Source: an uncultured Anaerolineae bacterium (GTDB lineage Bacteria; Chloroflexota; Anaerolineae; B4-G1; DUEL01). Taken from it: 7,773 nucleotides of DNA. The stretch covers positions 1-7,773 of the forward strand of contig CALDFY010000009.1 in assembly GCA_937942115.1 (NCBI GenBank). Direction: 5' to 3'. Position numbers and translations under genes: made by a program. The notes beneath the pieces are model-generated. The model was given only the letters and a program-made list of their open reading frames with translations, did not search any database and had not been told where the DNA came from. Of this stretch, positions 1-5,906 are shown piece after piece; position 1 is the stretch's first letter; the number at the start of each line of letters is the position of its first letter.

Positions 1-46
1 TCGGCGCCCGAGGCGGCGGGAAGCGGAGAGCCGAAGCCAGCCTTAA

Positions 47-126
47 GTTAACGCCTATGGGGGTGAGGCCAGCGCGCCGAAAAAGTTAGGGCCATTGGGC
101 TTTTAGCCCCTGGCGTAGGCAGTTAC
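47..126 (+). promoter_or_regulatory. Possible structured leader upstream of the MoaD-like gene
   Basis: Three nested complementary segments are visible by eye. GTTAACGCCTA (47-57) pairs with TAGGCAGTTAC (116-126), giving ten base pairs with two single-base bulges. GCCAG (68-72) pairs with CTGGC (110-114). GGGCT (97-101) pairs with AGCCC (105-109) around a TTT loop. The last two stems abut. This could be an mRNA leader, a small RNA, or the 3' hairpin of an upstream transcript. I do not recognise a known riboswitch or ribozyme consensus, and no U-run follows to make it a standard terminator. Bases 1-46 are open in all three + frames. One frame ends at a TAA at 49-51 after an Ala/Pro/Glu-rich stretch and could be the tail of an upstream gene, but this cannot be decided from the window. 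Confidence 0.25.
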
Positions 127-151
127 AGCGAACAAAAGTGACGGAAATCAG

Positions 152-394
152 ATGATTCGGGTCAAAGTCAAACTCTTTGCGACGCTGCGACGGTACTACC
201 CCGAACTGGGCGTCGGTGAGGGGATAGAGGTGGAACTTCCGGACGGGGCAACGGTGGGACAACTGGTCAACCACCTGGGCCTGCCCGCCGACCACGTGCG
301 GGTGGTTTTCATCAACGGCATCGCCCGGGACGAATCCCACCCTCTGTCCGATGGGGATGAGGTGGGGATGTTTCCCCCTGTAGGGGGAGGGTAA
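152..394 (+). CDS. MoaD/ThiS-family ubiquitin-like sulfur carrier protein
   Basis: This 80-residue protein has the length and fold signature of MoaD-type sulfur carriers. It opens with the beta-strand MIRVKVKLFATLRR, has ELPDGATVGQLVNHLGL around residues 28-44, VVFINGIARD at 51-60, LSDGDEV at 65-71, and ends FPPVGGG. In the family, the terminal Gly-Gly is adenylated by a MoeB/ThiF-like E1 enzyme and converted to a thiocarboxylate. MoaD then donates sulfur to precursor Z in molybdopterin synthesis. The FPPV(A/G)GG ending favours MoaD over ThiS, which typically has a different tail. The start is ATG with a weak GGAA upstream at 143-146. No MoaE, MoeB or other cofactor gene is in the window, so a specialised carrier role (tungsten or molybdenum enzyme, or other sulfur transfer) is equally possible. 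Family assignment is firm; pathway is inferred. Confidence 0.85.
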   Translation: MIRVKVKLFATLRRYYPELGVGEGIEVELPDGATVGQLVNHLGLPADHVRVVFINGIARDESHPLSDGDEVGMFPPVGGG

Positions 395-401
395 ACTGCC
401 G

Positions 402-463
402 TAGCGCAAGATTTATCGGGGCGCAGGATTTGTCTTGCGCTCCGCAAGATAAATCTTGCGCCA
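402..463. repeat. Nested palindromic repeat, TAGCGCAAGATT subfamily
   Basis: The outer arms TAGCGCAAGATTTATC (402-417) and GATAAATCTTGCGCCA (448-463) are inverted repeats with a single mismatch. The 30-bp centre contains a second inverted repeat, GCGCAGGA-TTTG-TCTTGCGC (421-440). The right arm alone contains a third, CGCAAGAT-AA-ATCTTGCG (443-460). It fills most of the gap between the MoaD-like gene and the WecA-like gene. The same core and ends recur at 4480-4504, so this is a dispersed element rather than a one-off hairpin. It could act as a transcript-stabilising or attenuating hairpin, but there is no U-run. Confidence 0.85.
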
Positions 464-473
464 CAGCGGGATC

Positions 474-477
474 AGGA
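474..477 (+). promoter_or_regulatory. Shine-Dalgarno AGGA fixing the start of the WecA-like gene
   Basis: AGGA lies eight bases upstream of the ATG at 486. An in-frame TTG at 456 would add ten residues, but it lies inside the palindromic repeat and puts a charged, non-family leader before the first membrane helix. The site therefore supports 486 as the start. Confidence 0.6.
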
Positions 478-485
478 CACTGCCC

Positions 486-1487
486 ATGGCCGCCTATCTC
501 CTCGTCTTTGCGGGAGCGCTGGTGCTGAGCATCGCGCTGACCCCGCTCGCCCGCTATCTGGCCCCCCAACTGGGCATGATGGATCATCCCTCGGCCCGCA
601 AGGTGCACCGTTCCCCCGTCCCGCGCCTGGGCGGCATGGCCATCTATCTGGCCGTGCTGGCGGCGGCCATCGCGCTGGGGGAACGGTACAACTTCGCCCA
701 GTTCGGCTCCATTATTGTCGGCGCCACCGCCGTCTCGTTCATGGGGCTGGTGGATGACCGATGGGGGTTGCGCCCCACCGTCAAACTGGTCGGGCAGATA
801 CTGGCGGCCCTCCTCCTCTGGGCCACAGGCGTCCGCGTGGGCACGTTCGGCCAACCGGTGATGGATTTCCTGCTGACTGTTTTCTGGGTGGTCTACATCA
901 CCAATGCCATTAACCTGCTGGACAATATGGACGGGCTGGCGGGCGGGGTTGCCGCCATCGCCGCCGCCTACTTCGCGCTGATGTGCTCTTTCAGCGGGCA
1001 GTACCTGGTGGGAGCGCTGGCGATGGCGGTCCTGGCGGCCTGTTTGGGCTTCCTGTTTTACAATCTGAACCCCGCCAGCATCTTTATGGGGGATTCAGGG
1101 GCGCTCTTCCTGGGCTTCATGCTGGCGGCCATCGGGATCAAACTCCGCTTTCCGGAAAACGTCACCTTCGTCACCTGGATGGTGCCGGTGCTGGTATTGG
1201 GGTTGCCCATCTTTGACACCGCGCTGGTCACCCTTTCCCGCCTGCGCCGGGGGCTGAACCCGCTGACGACGCCGGGCAAAGACCACGTCTCCCACCGATT
1301 GGTGGCGGCGGGGCTCTCCCAGCGGGAGGCCGTGCTGACTCTCTATGTGGTCTCGTTTGTGTTGGGGCTGCTGGCGGTTTTCGTCACCCGCGCGTCAGTG
1401 GTGGAGGGATACATCGTGGGGGGTCTGGCGGCGCTGATGGGGGCTTTCGGTCTGTGGCGGCTGGAACGACCACCTTTTTGGGGGTAA
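486..1487 (+). CDS. wecA: Polyprenyl-phosphate GlcNAc-1-phosphate transferase (WecA/TagO/MraY family)
   Basis: This integral membrane enzyme transfers a UDP-linked amino-sugar phosphate to undecaprenyl phosphate at the cytoplasmic face. It is the first step in building lipid-linked polysaccharide. The 333 residues contain about ten hydrophobic segments, the first at residues 4-20. Family motifs appear in order: RKVHRSPVPRLGG (38-50), the Asp-Asp pair at 90-91 in GLVDDRWGLRPTVK, NAINLLDNMDGLAGG (140-154), NPASIFMGDSGALFLG (195-210) with D203, and DHVSHRL (266-272) carrying the His pair H267/H270. The C-terminal loop with this HxxH-type motif is more like WecA/TagO, which use UDP-GlcNAc, than MraY, which uses UDP-MurNAc-pentapeptide. 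The substrate is still inferred. The start follows from AGGA at 474-477. The gene converges on rel, with only 66 bp between the stop codons. No glycosyltransferase neighbour is present to name the polymer. Confidence 0.88.
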   Translation: MAAYLLVFAGALVLSIALTPLARYLAPQLGMMDHPSARKVHRSPVPRLGGMAIYLAVLAAAIALGERYNFAQFGSIIVGATAVSFMGLVDDRWGLRPTVKLVGQILAALLLWATGVRVGTFGQPVMDFLLTVFWVVYITNAINLLDNMDGLAGGVAAIAAAYFALMCSFSGQYLVGALAMAVLAACLGFLFYNLNPASIFMGDSGALFLGFMLAAIGIKLRFPENVTFVTWMVPVLVLGLPIFDTALVTLSRLRRGLNPLTTPGKDHVSHRLVAAGLSQREAVLTLYVVSFVLGLLAVFVTRASVVEGYIVGGLAALMGAFGLWRLERPPFWG

Positions 1488-1491
1488 TCAT

Positions 1492-1515
1492 CTACAGGCG
1501 CTGGCAACCTGCGCT
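1492..1515. repeat. Degenerate copy of the 20-bp repeat family
   Basis: CTACAGG (1492-1498) and CCTGCGCT (1508-1515) match the two conserved sides of the array unit found at 6001-6360, including its CTACAGG junction. They are separated by nine diverged bases. CAGG and CCTG form short inverted arms. The copy lies between the convergent WecA-like and rel genes and directly abuts the heptad array that follows. Confidence 0.55.
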
Positions 1516-1557
1516 CCGTCACGCTTCACGTTTCACTCCTCACGTTTCACTCCTCAC
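1516..1557 (-). repeat. 7-bp tandem repeat, six units, GTGAAAC type
   Basis: Read on the minus strand this is exactly six contiguous heptamers, all beginning GTGA. They are two GTGAGGA, two GTGAAAC, one GTGAAGC and a final GTGACGG. The first unit supplies the TGA stop codon of rel at 1554-1556, so the array starts inside the gene end. The same unit types, including the closing GTGACGG, recur on the plus strand at 7575-7637. It resembles in style the short tandemly repeated repetitive (STRR) heptamers known from filamentous cyanobacteria. Function is unknown. Confidence 0.85.
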
Positions 1558-3713
1558 CTCGTTTCCCTCTTTGCCTCTATCACGTTGGGGATTTTGGAGA
1601 TGCGGGCCAGCACCCGGCCCAACTGACCGATGTCGGTGACCTCCAGCGTGAGGTAGAGGGTCGTCAGGTTCTGGTTACGATTGATGCTGACCCCGGCGAT
1701 GTTGACCCCCTCTTTGCTCAGCACGCCGCTGATGTCGTGGAGAAGCCCCGTCCGGTCGTAGGCCAGCACCGAGACCAGGACCGGGAAGGTCTGCTTCTGG
1801 GTTCCCCAGGTCACCTCTATCAGCCGTTCGGGGTGGCGCAGGTTGAGGATGTTGGGGCAATCCCGCCGGTGGACGGTGATCCCGTGCCCCTGGGTGACGT
1901 AGCCGATGATGGGTTCACCGGGGAGGGGATGGCAGCAGCGGGCCAGCCGGGTCAGCAGGCCGCCAGTGCCCAGGACGTGAACTTCGTGGGAGACGGGGGC
2001 CGGTAGCGGGGCTGGGGGCGGGAGTTCCGGCTCCGGCTGGGTCTGCCGCTGGACCTCCACCACCTTCGTCGCAATCTGCTGGCTGTTGACGTCCCCGAAG
2101 CCGATAGCCGCCAGGAAGTCATCCACCTTTTCGTAGCCGAAGAGCGCCGCCACGGCCTCGTGGGAAAGTTCCCCCAGCCCCAGCCGCTTCAGTTCCCGCT
2201 CCAGGATGGCCCGCCCCGAGGCGATGTTCTGCTCCCGGTCCTGCCGCCGGAACCACTGGCGGATTTTGTTGCGGGCGCGGGCGGTCTTGACGTATCCCAG
2301 TTCCGGGTTGAGCCAGTCCCGGCTGGGGCCGCCCCGTTTGGCGGTGATGATCTCCACCTGGTCGCCGGTTTTGAGGACGTAGTCCAGGGGCACCCACCGT
2401 CCGTTGACTTTGGCCCCCCGGCAGCGGTGGCCGATTTCGGTATGGATGGCGTAGGCGAAGTCCACAGGTGTGGCCCCGGCGGGCAGGTCCACCACCATGC
2501 CTTTCGGGGTGAAGACATACACCCGGTCCTCAAAGAGGTCGGTTCGGACCGCCTCTATGAACTCTCCGGCGTCCTCTGCCTCGCTGCGGGCCTCAATCTG
2601 GGCCCGTAGAGCGGCGATTTTTTCCTCAAACAGTCGGTCCCTTTGGGTCCCCTCCTTGTACCGCCAGTGGGCGGCGATACCGTACTCGGCAATCCGGTGC
2701 ATATAGTGGGTGCGAATTTGGACTTCCAGCACCTTCCCGCCGATACCCACCACGGCGGTGTGAAGGGACTGGTACAGGTTCTCTTTGGGGCGGGCGATGT
2801 AATCGTCAAATTCGCCAGGGATAGGGGTCCAGAGGCTGTGGACAACGCCCAGGGCCTGGTAGCATTCGGGGACCGTATCTACAATGGCTCGGATGGCGCG
2901 GATGTCGTAGACTCGTTCCAGGGGGATTTGTTTGCGCTGCATCTTGCGGTAGATGCTATAAATATGTTTGGGGCGACCGGTGATCTGAGCGTTGATGCCT
3001 TCCAGCCGGAGGTGGTGCTGGAGAATCGCGATGTGGCGCTCAATATCGGCCTCTCGCTCCGGTGCCCGGGCCTCCAGTTCGGCCGCGATCTCGCGGTATA
3101 GTTCCGGCTCCAGTTCCTTGAAGGCCAGGTCTTCCAGTTCCCCCTTCCACTGCCAGATGCCCAGTCGGTTGGCCAGCGGTGCGTAGATGTCCATCGTCTG
3201 TCGGGCGATACGTTGCCGGCGCTCCGGCGGTAGGGCGTCCAGCGTGCGCATATTGTGGAGCCGGTCGGCCAGTTTGATGAGCATGACCCGCGCGTCCCGG
3301 GCCGTCGCCAGGAAGAATTTCCGCAAACTCTCCAATTCCCGCTCGTCCCGTTCCCCCTCCCGCATCTTGCCCAGTTCGTTGGCTCGCCCCAGTTTGGTGA
3401 CCCCGTCCACCATCCGCGCAACCTCCGGGCCGAATCGGGACTTCAATTCCTCCAGCGGGACTCCCCGGTCCTCCACCACGTCGTGGAGGAGGCCGGCGGC
3501 AATCGTTTCGGCGTCCATCCGCAGTTCGCCCAGCAGCGCAGCGACGGCCAGTGCATGCTGGATGTAGGGCTCTCCGGACGCCCGATATTGGCCCTCGTGG
3601 GCCTGGGCGGCAAATTCATAGGCGCGCGTGACCAGGTCCCGGACCTCCGGGCCGTCCCGGACCAGGGAAAGGACAGCGTCTATCGTCAGGAGGGGGGTGG
3701 ACACATCGGCCAT
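1554..3713 (-). CDS. rel: Bifunctional (p)ppGpp synthetase/hydrolase, RelA/SpoT family
   Basis: This cytoplasmic stringent-response enzyme makes and degrades (p)ppGpp. The 719 residues carry the full long-RSH layout. The HD hydrolase domain has H53, H77-D78 in LLHDVVED, and D150 in LADRLHNM. The synthetase domain has GRPKHIYSIYRKMQ (246-259), DDYIARPKENLYQSLHT (303-319) and EVQIRT (330-335). A TGS domain spans about 396-457 and begins RVYVFTPKG. A Cys/His region has CCHP (593-596) and HRRDC (615-619), and a C-terminal ACT domain lies at about 645-719. The intact HD residues argue for real hydrolase activity, as in single-copy Rel proteins. I chose ATG 3711-3713 because it gives the usual family length and catalytic positions. 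The open frame continues to 3845, but that extension covers the promoter at 3745-3772. No clear Shine-Dalgarno precedes the chosen start. The stop codon lies in a heptad array. Transcription is divergent from the GYD-cutA pair. Confidence 0.95.
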   Translation of the reverse strand: MADVSTPLLTIDAVLSLVRDGPEVRDLVTRAYEFAAQAHEGQYRASGEPYIQHALAVAALLGELRMDAETIAAGLLHDVVEDRGVPLEELKSRFGPEVARMVDGVTKLGRANELGKMREGERDERELESLRKFFLATARDARVMLIKLADRLHNMRTLDALPPERRQRIARQTMDIYAPLANRLGIWQWKGELEDLAFKELEPELYREIAAELEARAPEREADIERHIAILQHHLRLEGINAQITGRPKHIYSIYRKMQRKQIPLERVYDIRAIRAIVDTVPECYQALGVVHSLWTPIPGEFDDYIARPKENLYQSLHTAVVGIGGKVLEVQIRTHYMHRIAEYGIAAHWRYKEGTQRDRLFEEKIAALRAQIEARSEAEDAGEFIEAVRTDLFEDRVYVFTPKGMVVDLPAGATPVDFAYAIHTEIGHRCRGAKVNGRWVPLDYVLKTGDQVEIITAKRGGPSRDWLNPELGYVKTARARNKIRQWFRRQDREQNIASGRAILERELKRLGLGELSHEAVAALFGYEKVDDFLAAIGFGDVNSQQIATKVVEVQRQTQPEPELPPPAPLPAPVSHEVHVLGTGGLLTRLARCCHPLPGEPIIGYVTQGHGITVHRRDCPNILNLRHPERLIEVTWGTQKQTFPVLVSVLAYDRTGLLHDISGVLSKEGVNIAGVSINRNQNLTTLYLTLEVTDIGQLGRVLARISKIPNVIEAKRETR

Positions 3714-3744
3714 GGGTGCACGGTCAGCGATGTCTTGACGTATC

Positions 3745-3772
3745 AGTATAACGCAGATGGGGGATTTGTCAA
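3745..3772 (-). promoter_or_regulatory. Sigma-70-type promoter for rel
   Basis: On the minus strand TTGACA (3772-3767) is followed by a 16-bp spacer and TATACT (3750-3745). This is a perfect -35 box and five of six bases of the -10 box. Initiation would fall near 3738, giving a leader of about 25 bases to the ATG at 3713. That leader has no recognisable Shine-Dalgarno. Confidence 0.7.
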
Positions 3773-3784
3773 AGAACTTGACAA
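3766..3784. promoter_or_regulatory. Inverted repeat spanning both divergent -35 boxes
   Basis: TTGTCAA (3766-3772) and TTGACAA (3778-3784) form perfect 7-bp inverted arms around five bases. Each arm contains the -35 hexamer of one of the two divergent promoters. The symmetry follows in part from having two consensus -35 boxes back to back. It could also serve as an operator for a dimeric regulator, or force competition between two polymerases. Regulator unknown. Confidence 0.55.
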
Positions 3785-3806
3785 CGCGGCCGTTTTCGGG
3801 GATAAC
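3778..3806 (+). promoter_or_regulatory. Sigma-70-type promoter for the GYD-cutA operon
   Basis: TTGACA (3778-3783), a 17-bp spacer and GATAAC (3801-3806) form a good promoter on the plus strand. The -35 box is perfect and four of six -10 bases match. Initiation near 3813 would give a leader of about 64 bases carrying the heptad repeat and a strong ribosome site before the ATG at 3877. Confidence 0.65.
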
Positions 3807-3830
3807 ATGAATAGCCGGTAGCGTTAGCCT

Positions 3831-3865
3831 GTGGTCAGTGGCCAAGGGTCAGTCGTCCGTTGTCA
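3831..3865 (+). repeat. 7-bp tandem repeat, five units, GTGGTCA type, in a 5' leader
   Basis: The five contiguous heptamers are GTGGTCA, GTGGCCA, AGGGTCA, GTCGTCC and GTTGTCA. The consensus is GTGGTCA and each unit differs from it by no more than three bases. The period is the same as in the arrays at 1516-1557 and 7575-7637, but the unit is different. The last base is the first base of the AGGAGG ribosome site, so the array sits in the transcribed leader of the GYD gene. Confidence 0.7.
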
Positions 3866-3870
3866 GGAGG
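3865..3870 (+). promoter_or_regulatory. Strong Shine-Dalgarno AGGAGG for the GYD gene
   Basis: AGGAGG followed by TGA is a near-perfect complement to the 16S rRNA 3' end and lies six bases before the ATG at 3877. It directly abuts the leader heptad repeat and contrasts with the absence of such a site before rel. Confidence 0.85.
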
Positions 3871-3876
3871 TGAGCG

Positions 3877-4173
3877 ATGACGACGTTCATCCTTCTCTCC
3901 AAAATTTCCCTGCGCAGTCCCGGGGAGGTGCGGGCGCTCTCGGCGATGGACCGGGAGTTTGAGCGGCGGCTGAGGGAGGAGTGCCCGGAGGTGCGGCGCA
4001 TCGCCAGTTACGCCCTCCTGGGGGAGTACGACTTCCTGCACATCTTTGAGGCGCCAGATGCAAAAACGGCAGCGCGCGTGGCCCTGCTGGCCAACGTCTT
4101 CGGCCATTGCACCACCCAGACGCTCACCGCCATCCCCTTTGAGGAATTCCGCGAGATTGTGGAGAAGATATAG
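3877..4173 (+). CDS. GYD domain-containing protein
   Basis: This small 98-residue soluble protein matches the GYD family (ferredoxin-like alpha/beta fold). It has the N-terminal strand MTTFILLSKISLRSPG (1-16), the signature GEYDFLHIFEAPDAKTAARVAL (residues 49-70; the family is named for the Gly-x-Tyr-Asp region), and a final strand CTTQTLTAIPFEEF (78-91). Members are widespread in bacteria and archaea and are mostly uncharacterised; no enzymatic activity can be read here. It resembles the ligand-sensing domains of Lrp-type regulators in size and fold style, but it has no DNA-binding helix-turn-helix. The start has a near-perfect AGGAGG. Its TAG stop shares a base with the GTG start of cutA, which suggests translational coupling. 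It is transcribed divergently from rel. Confidence 0.8.
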   Translation: MTTFILLSKISLRSPGEVRALSAMDREFERRLREECPEVRRIASYALLGEYDFLHIFEAPDAKTAARVALLANVFGHCTTQTLTAIPFEEFREIVEKI

Positions 4174-4493
4174 TGGAAGCGTACTGCGTGGTGTTGACGA
4201 CCGCCGGGACGGAGGAGGAAGCCCAGCGGCTGGCGGAGGGGCTGGTCGCCGGAAAACTGGCGGCCTGCGTGCAGGTTCTCCCCGTCACCAGCACCTACAT
4301 CTGGCAGGGGGAACTGCACCGGGACCGGGAGTGGCTCCTCCTGATCAAAACGACGGCCGCCCGCTACGGCGATGTGGAAGCCTTCATCCGGGAGCACCAC
4401 TCCTACCAGGTGCCGGAAATCGTCCAGTTGCCCATTCACCGGGGGCTGGCGGCGTACCTGGCGTGGGTGGAGGAGAGCGTGGCGCAAGATTGA
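4173..4493 (+). CDS. cutA: CutA1 divalent-cation tolerance family protein
   Basis: This 106-residue protein has clear CutA1 family motifs: VVLTTAGTEEEAQRLAEGLV (6-25), LAACVQVLPVTSTYIWQGEL (29-48), LLLIKT (55-60), and the diagnostic HSYQVPEIVQLPI (76-88) followed by YLAWV. Family members are compact cytoplasmic trimers. They were first linked to copper tolerance in E. coli, but their physiological role is still debated. The start is GTG, overlapping the preceding stop by one base, with GGAG at 4161-4164 as ribosome site. The last codons (VAQD) and the TGA stop lie inside a palindromic repeat shared with 402-463, so the C-terminal tail appears to be repeat-derived. It converges on the GlcD-like gene with 15 bp between coding ends. 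Confidence 0.92.
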   Translation: MEAYCVVLTTAGTEEEAQRLAEGLVAGKLAACVQVLPVTSTYIWQGELHRDREWLLLIKTTAARYGDVEAFIREHHSYQVPEIVQLPIHRGLAAYLAWVEESVAQD

Positions 4494-4504
4494 ATCTTGC
4501 GCTA
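4480..4504. repeat. Palindromic repeat, TAGCGCAAGATT subfamily, between convergent genes
   Basis: GCGCAAGATT (4482-4491) and AATCTTGCGC (4493-4502) are perfect 10-bp inverted arms around one base. Flanking T4480/A4504 and a G-T pair extend the match. The element contains the cutA stop codon (4491-4493) and ends five bases before the stop codon of the convergent oxidase gene. Its core and TAGCGC end match the outer arms at 402-463. A transcript from either strand would form a strong hairpin, but no U-run follows. Confidence 0.9.
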
Positions 4505-4508
4505 CGCG

Positions 4509-5906
4509 CTATGGGAAGATTTTCCCCGGATTGAGGATGTGGTGGGGGTCAAAGACGTCCTTGATCCCCCGCATCAGCGCGATCTGGGCCGGGGAGAGCG
4601 CCATCGGCAGGTAGCGGCGGCGGGTGGCGCCGATCCCGTGCTCCCCGGTGAGGGTCCCGCCCAGGGAGAGGGTGAGCCGGTAGATCTCCTCCGAGAGGAC
4701 GGGCACCAGCGCGTGCCATTCCTCCTCCGGCATGGCGTCCTTCAGCGCGTTGACGTGGACGTTGCCGTCCCCGGCGTGGCCAAAGCAGACGATGCGGACG
4801 CTGTGCCGCCGGGCAATCTCCTTGATCCCCCGCAGGAGGGCGGGGATTTCGGCGCGCGGGACGACGACGTCCTCCATGTGATTGACCGGACTCTCGTGCT
4901 TGAGTGCGTCCACGATGGCCCGCCGGGCCTCCCACAGCCGGTCCCGGGTGCGGGTATCCTTCGCCACCAGGACGTCCCGCGCCCCCCGCGCCAGGCAGAT
5001 TTCCCCCACCGCCTCCATATCCGCGTCCACCGCATCCTGCCGGTTTCCGTCCAACTGGATCAGCAAGTGGGCCGCCGCGTCGTCGTAGGGGACGGTCTTC
5101 TGCAGGAGACGCTCCGCCGCCCGGATGCTATCCTGCTCCATGAACTCAATGGTCGCCGGGAGGATGCGGGCGGCGATGATGTCCGAGACGGTGTCGGCGG
5201 CGGCCTGGAAGTCGTCGTAGGGGACCAGCAGGTCCACCCGGACCTTCGGCAGGGGGAGGAGGCGCAGGATAATTTTCGTCACCACGGCCAGGGTCCCCTC
5301 GGAGCCGACCAGCAACTGGACCAGGTTGTAGCCGGTGACGTCCTTGACCCGTTTGCCGCCGCAGGTGATGATGTCGCCGGAGGGGAGGACGGCCTCCAGG
5401 CCGCAGACGTAGTCCTTCGTGGTCCCGTACTTGACGGCCCGGGGGCCGCCGGCGCCCTCGGCGATGTTCCCGCCGATGGAACAGGAGTCCAGGCTGGCCG
5501 GGTCGGGCGGGTAGAATAGCCCCTCCGCCTCCACTGCCCGGTGAATGTCGCCGGTGATGACCCCCGGCTCCACGGTGACCATTAGGTTCTGCTTGTCTAT
5601 CTCCAGGATGCGGTTCATCTTCTCGGTGGAGAGGACGATGCCGCCGAAGACGGGGACGGCGCCGCCGCTGAGGCCGTATCCGGCCCCGCGCGGGGTGACG
5701 GGAATCCGCTCCCGCGTCGCCAGGCGGAAGATTTCGGCGACCTCCGGCGCGGAGCGGACGAAGACGACGACCTCCGGCTGGGCCCAGAGGCCGACGGTCT
5801 CGTCGTGGGCGTACTTCTCCAGCGCCTCCTCGTCGGTGCGGACGCTCCCCTCCCCGACGATGGCCCGCAGTGCATCCACAATCTGGGGGGTGACTTTGTT
5901 GTACAT
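4509..5906 (-). CDS. glcD: FAD-linked oxidase, GlcD type (glycolate/D-2-hydroxyacid dehydrogenase)
   Basis: This 465-residue flavoprotein is predicted to oxidise a D-2-hydroxyacid (glycolate, D-lactate or similar) to the 2-oxo acid. The N-terminal FAD-binding domain shows TPRGAGYGLSGGAVPVFGG (71-89), VEPGVITGD (112-120), PPDPASLDSCSIGGNIAEGA (133-152), KDVTGYNLVQLLVGSEGTLA (188-207). The C-terminal cap has CFGHAGDGNVHVNAL (374-388), GEHGIG (421-426) and the closing DPHHILNPGKIFP. Length and ending are typical of a complete GlcD. No GlcE or GlcF partner (the latter an iron-sulfur subunit) is in the window, so it may act alone or with a distant acceptor. The start at 5906 has GGGAGG five bases upstream. 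The aminotransferase lies upstream in the same orientation, separated by the 20-bp repeat array. The exact substrate is inferred from that neighbour only. Confidence 0.88.
   Translation of the reverse strand: MYNKVTPQIVDALRAIVGEGSVRTDEEALEKYAHDETVGLWAQPEVVVFVRSAPEVAEIFRLATRERIPVTPRGAGYGLSGGAVPVFGGIVLSTEKMNRILEIDKQNLMVTVEPGVITGDIHRAVEAEGLFYPPDPASLDSCSIGGNIAEGAGGPRAVKYGTTKDYVCGLEAVLPSGDIITCGGKRVKDVTGYNLVQLLVGSEGTLAVVTKIILRLLPLPKVRVDLLVPYDDFQAAADTVSDIIAARILPATIEFMEQDSIRAAERLLQKTVPYDDAAAHLLIQLDGNRQDAVDADMEAVGEICLARGARDVLVAKDTRTRDRLWEARRAIVDALKHESPVNHMEDVVVPRAEIPALLRGIKEIARRHSVRIVCFGHAGDGNVHVNALKDAMPEEEWHALVPVLSEEIYRLTLSLGGTLTGEHGIGATRRRYLPMALSPAQIALMRGIKDVFDPHHILNPGKIFP

Noticed and set aside
58..85. 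Hammerhead-like ribozyme core (a GTGAG stretch, a short stem, then GAAA) in the leader.
   Set aside because: The invariant CUGAUGA core is not matched and the flanking helices do not fit the required three-way arrangement.
373..388. Hairpin TCCCCC-TGTA-GGGGGA at the end of the MoaD-like gene.
   Set aside because: It falls exactly on codons for the conserved FPPVGGG tail, which force C-runs and G-runs, so the symmetry is probably a by-product of coding.
456..485. TTG start for the WecA-like gene ten codons upstream.
   Set aside because: The TTG lies in the palindromic repeat. The ATG at 486 has AGGA at suitable spacing and begins directly with the first membrane helix.
1554..3713. Several open frames over 60 codons antisense or frame-shifted to rel, glcD and the aminotransferase.
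   Set aside because: They are typical shadows of GC-rich coding DNA, without ribosome sites or family motifs, and they overlap genes with strong domain evidence.
3714..3845. N-terminal extension of Rel by 44 residues to an upstream start.
   Set aside because: The extension covers a strong minus-strand promoter (3745-3772), does not resemble Rel N-termini, and moves the catalytic His and Asp residues away from their usual positions.
3877..4173. Lrp/AsnC-type regulator as identity of the 98-residue protein.
   Set aside because: The size and ferredoxin-like pattern suggested it, but GEYDF and EAPD match the GYD family and no DNA-binding domain is present.
4480..4504. Rho-independent terminator between cutA and glcD.
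   Set aside because: The hairpin is strong but lacks a U-run on either strand, and the same sequence recurs elsewhere as a dispersed repeat. It may reduce read-through but cannot be called a standard terminator.
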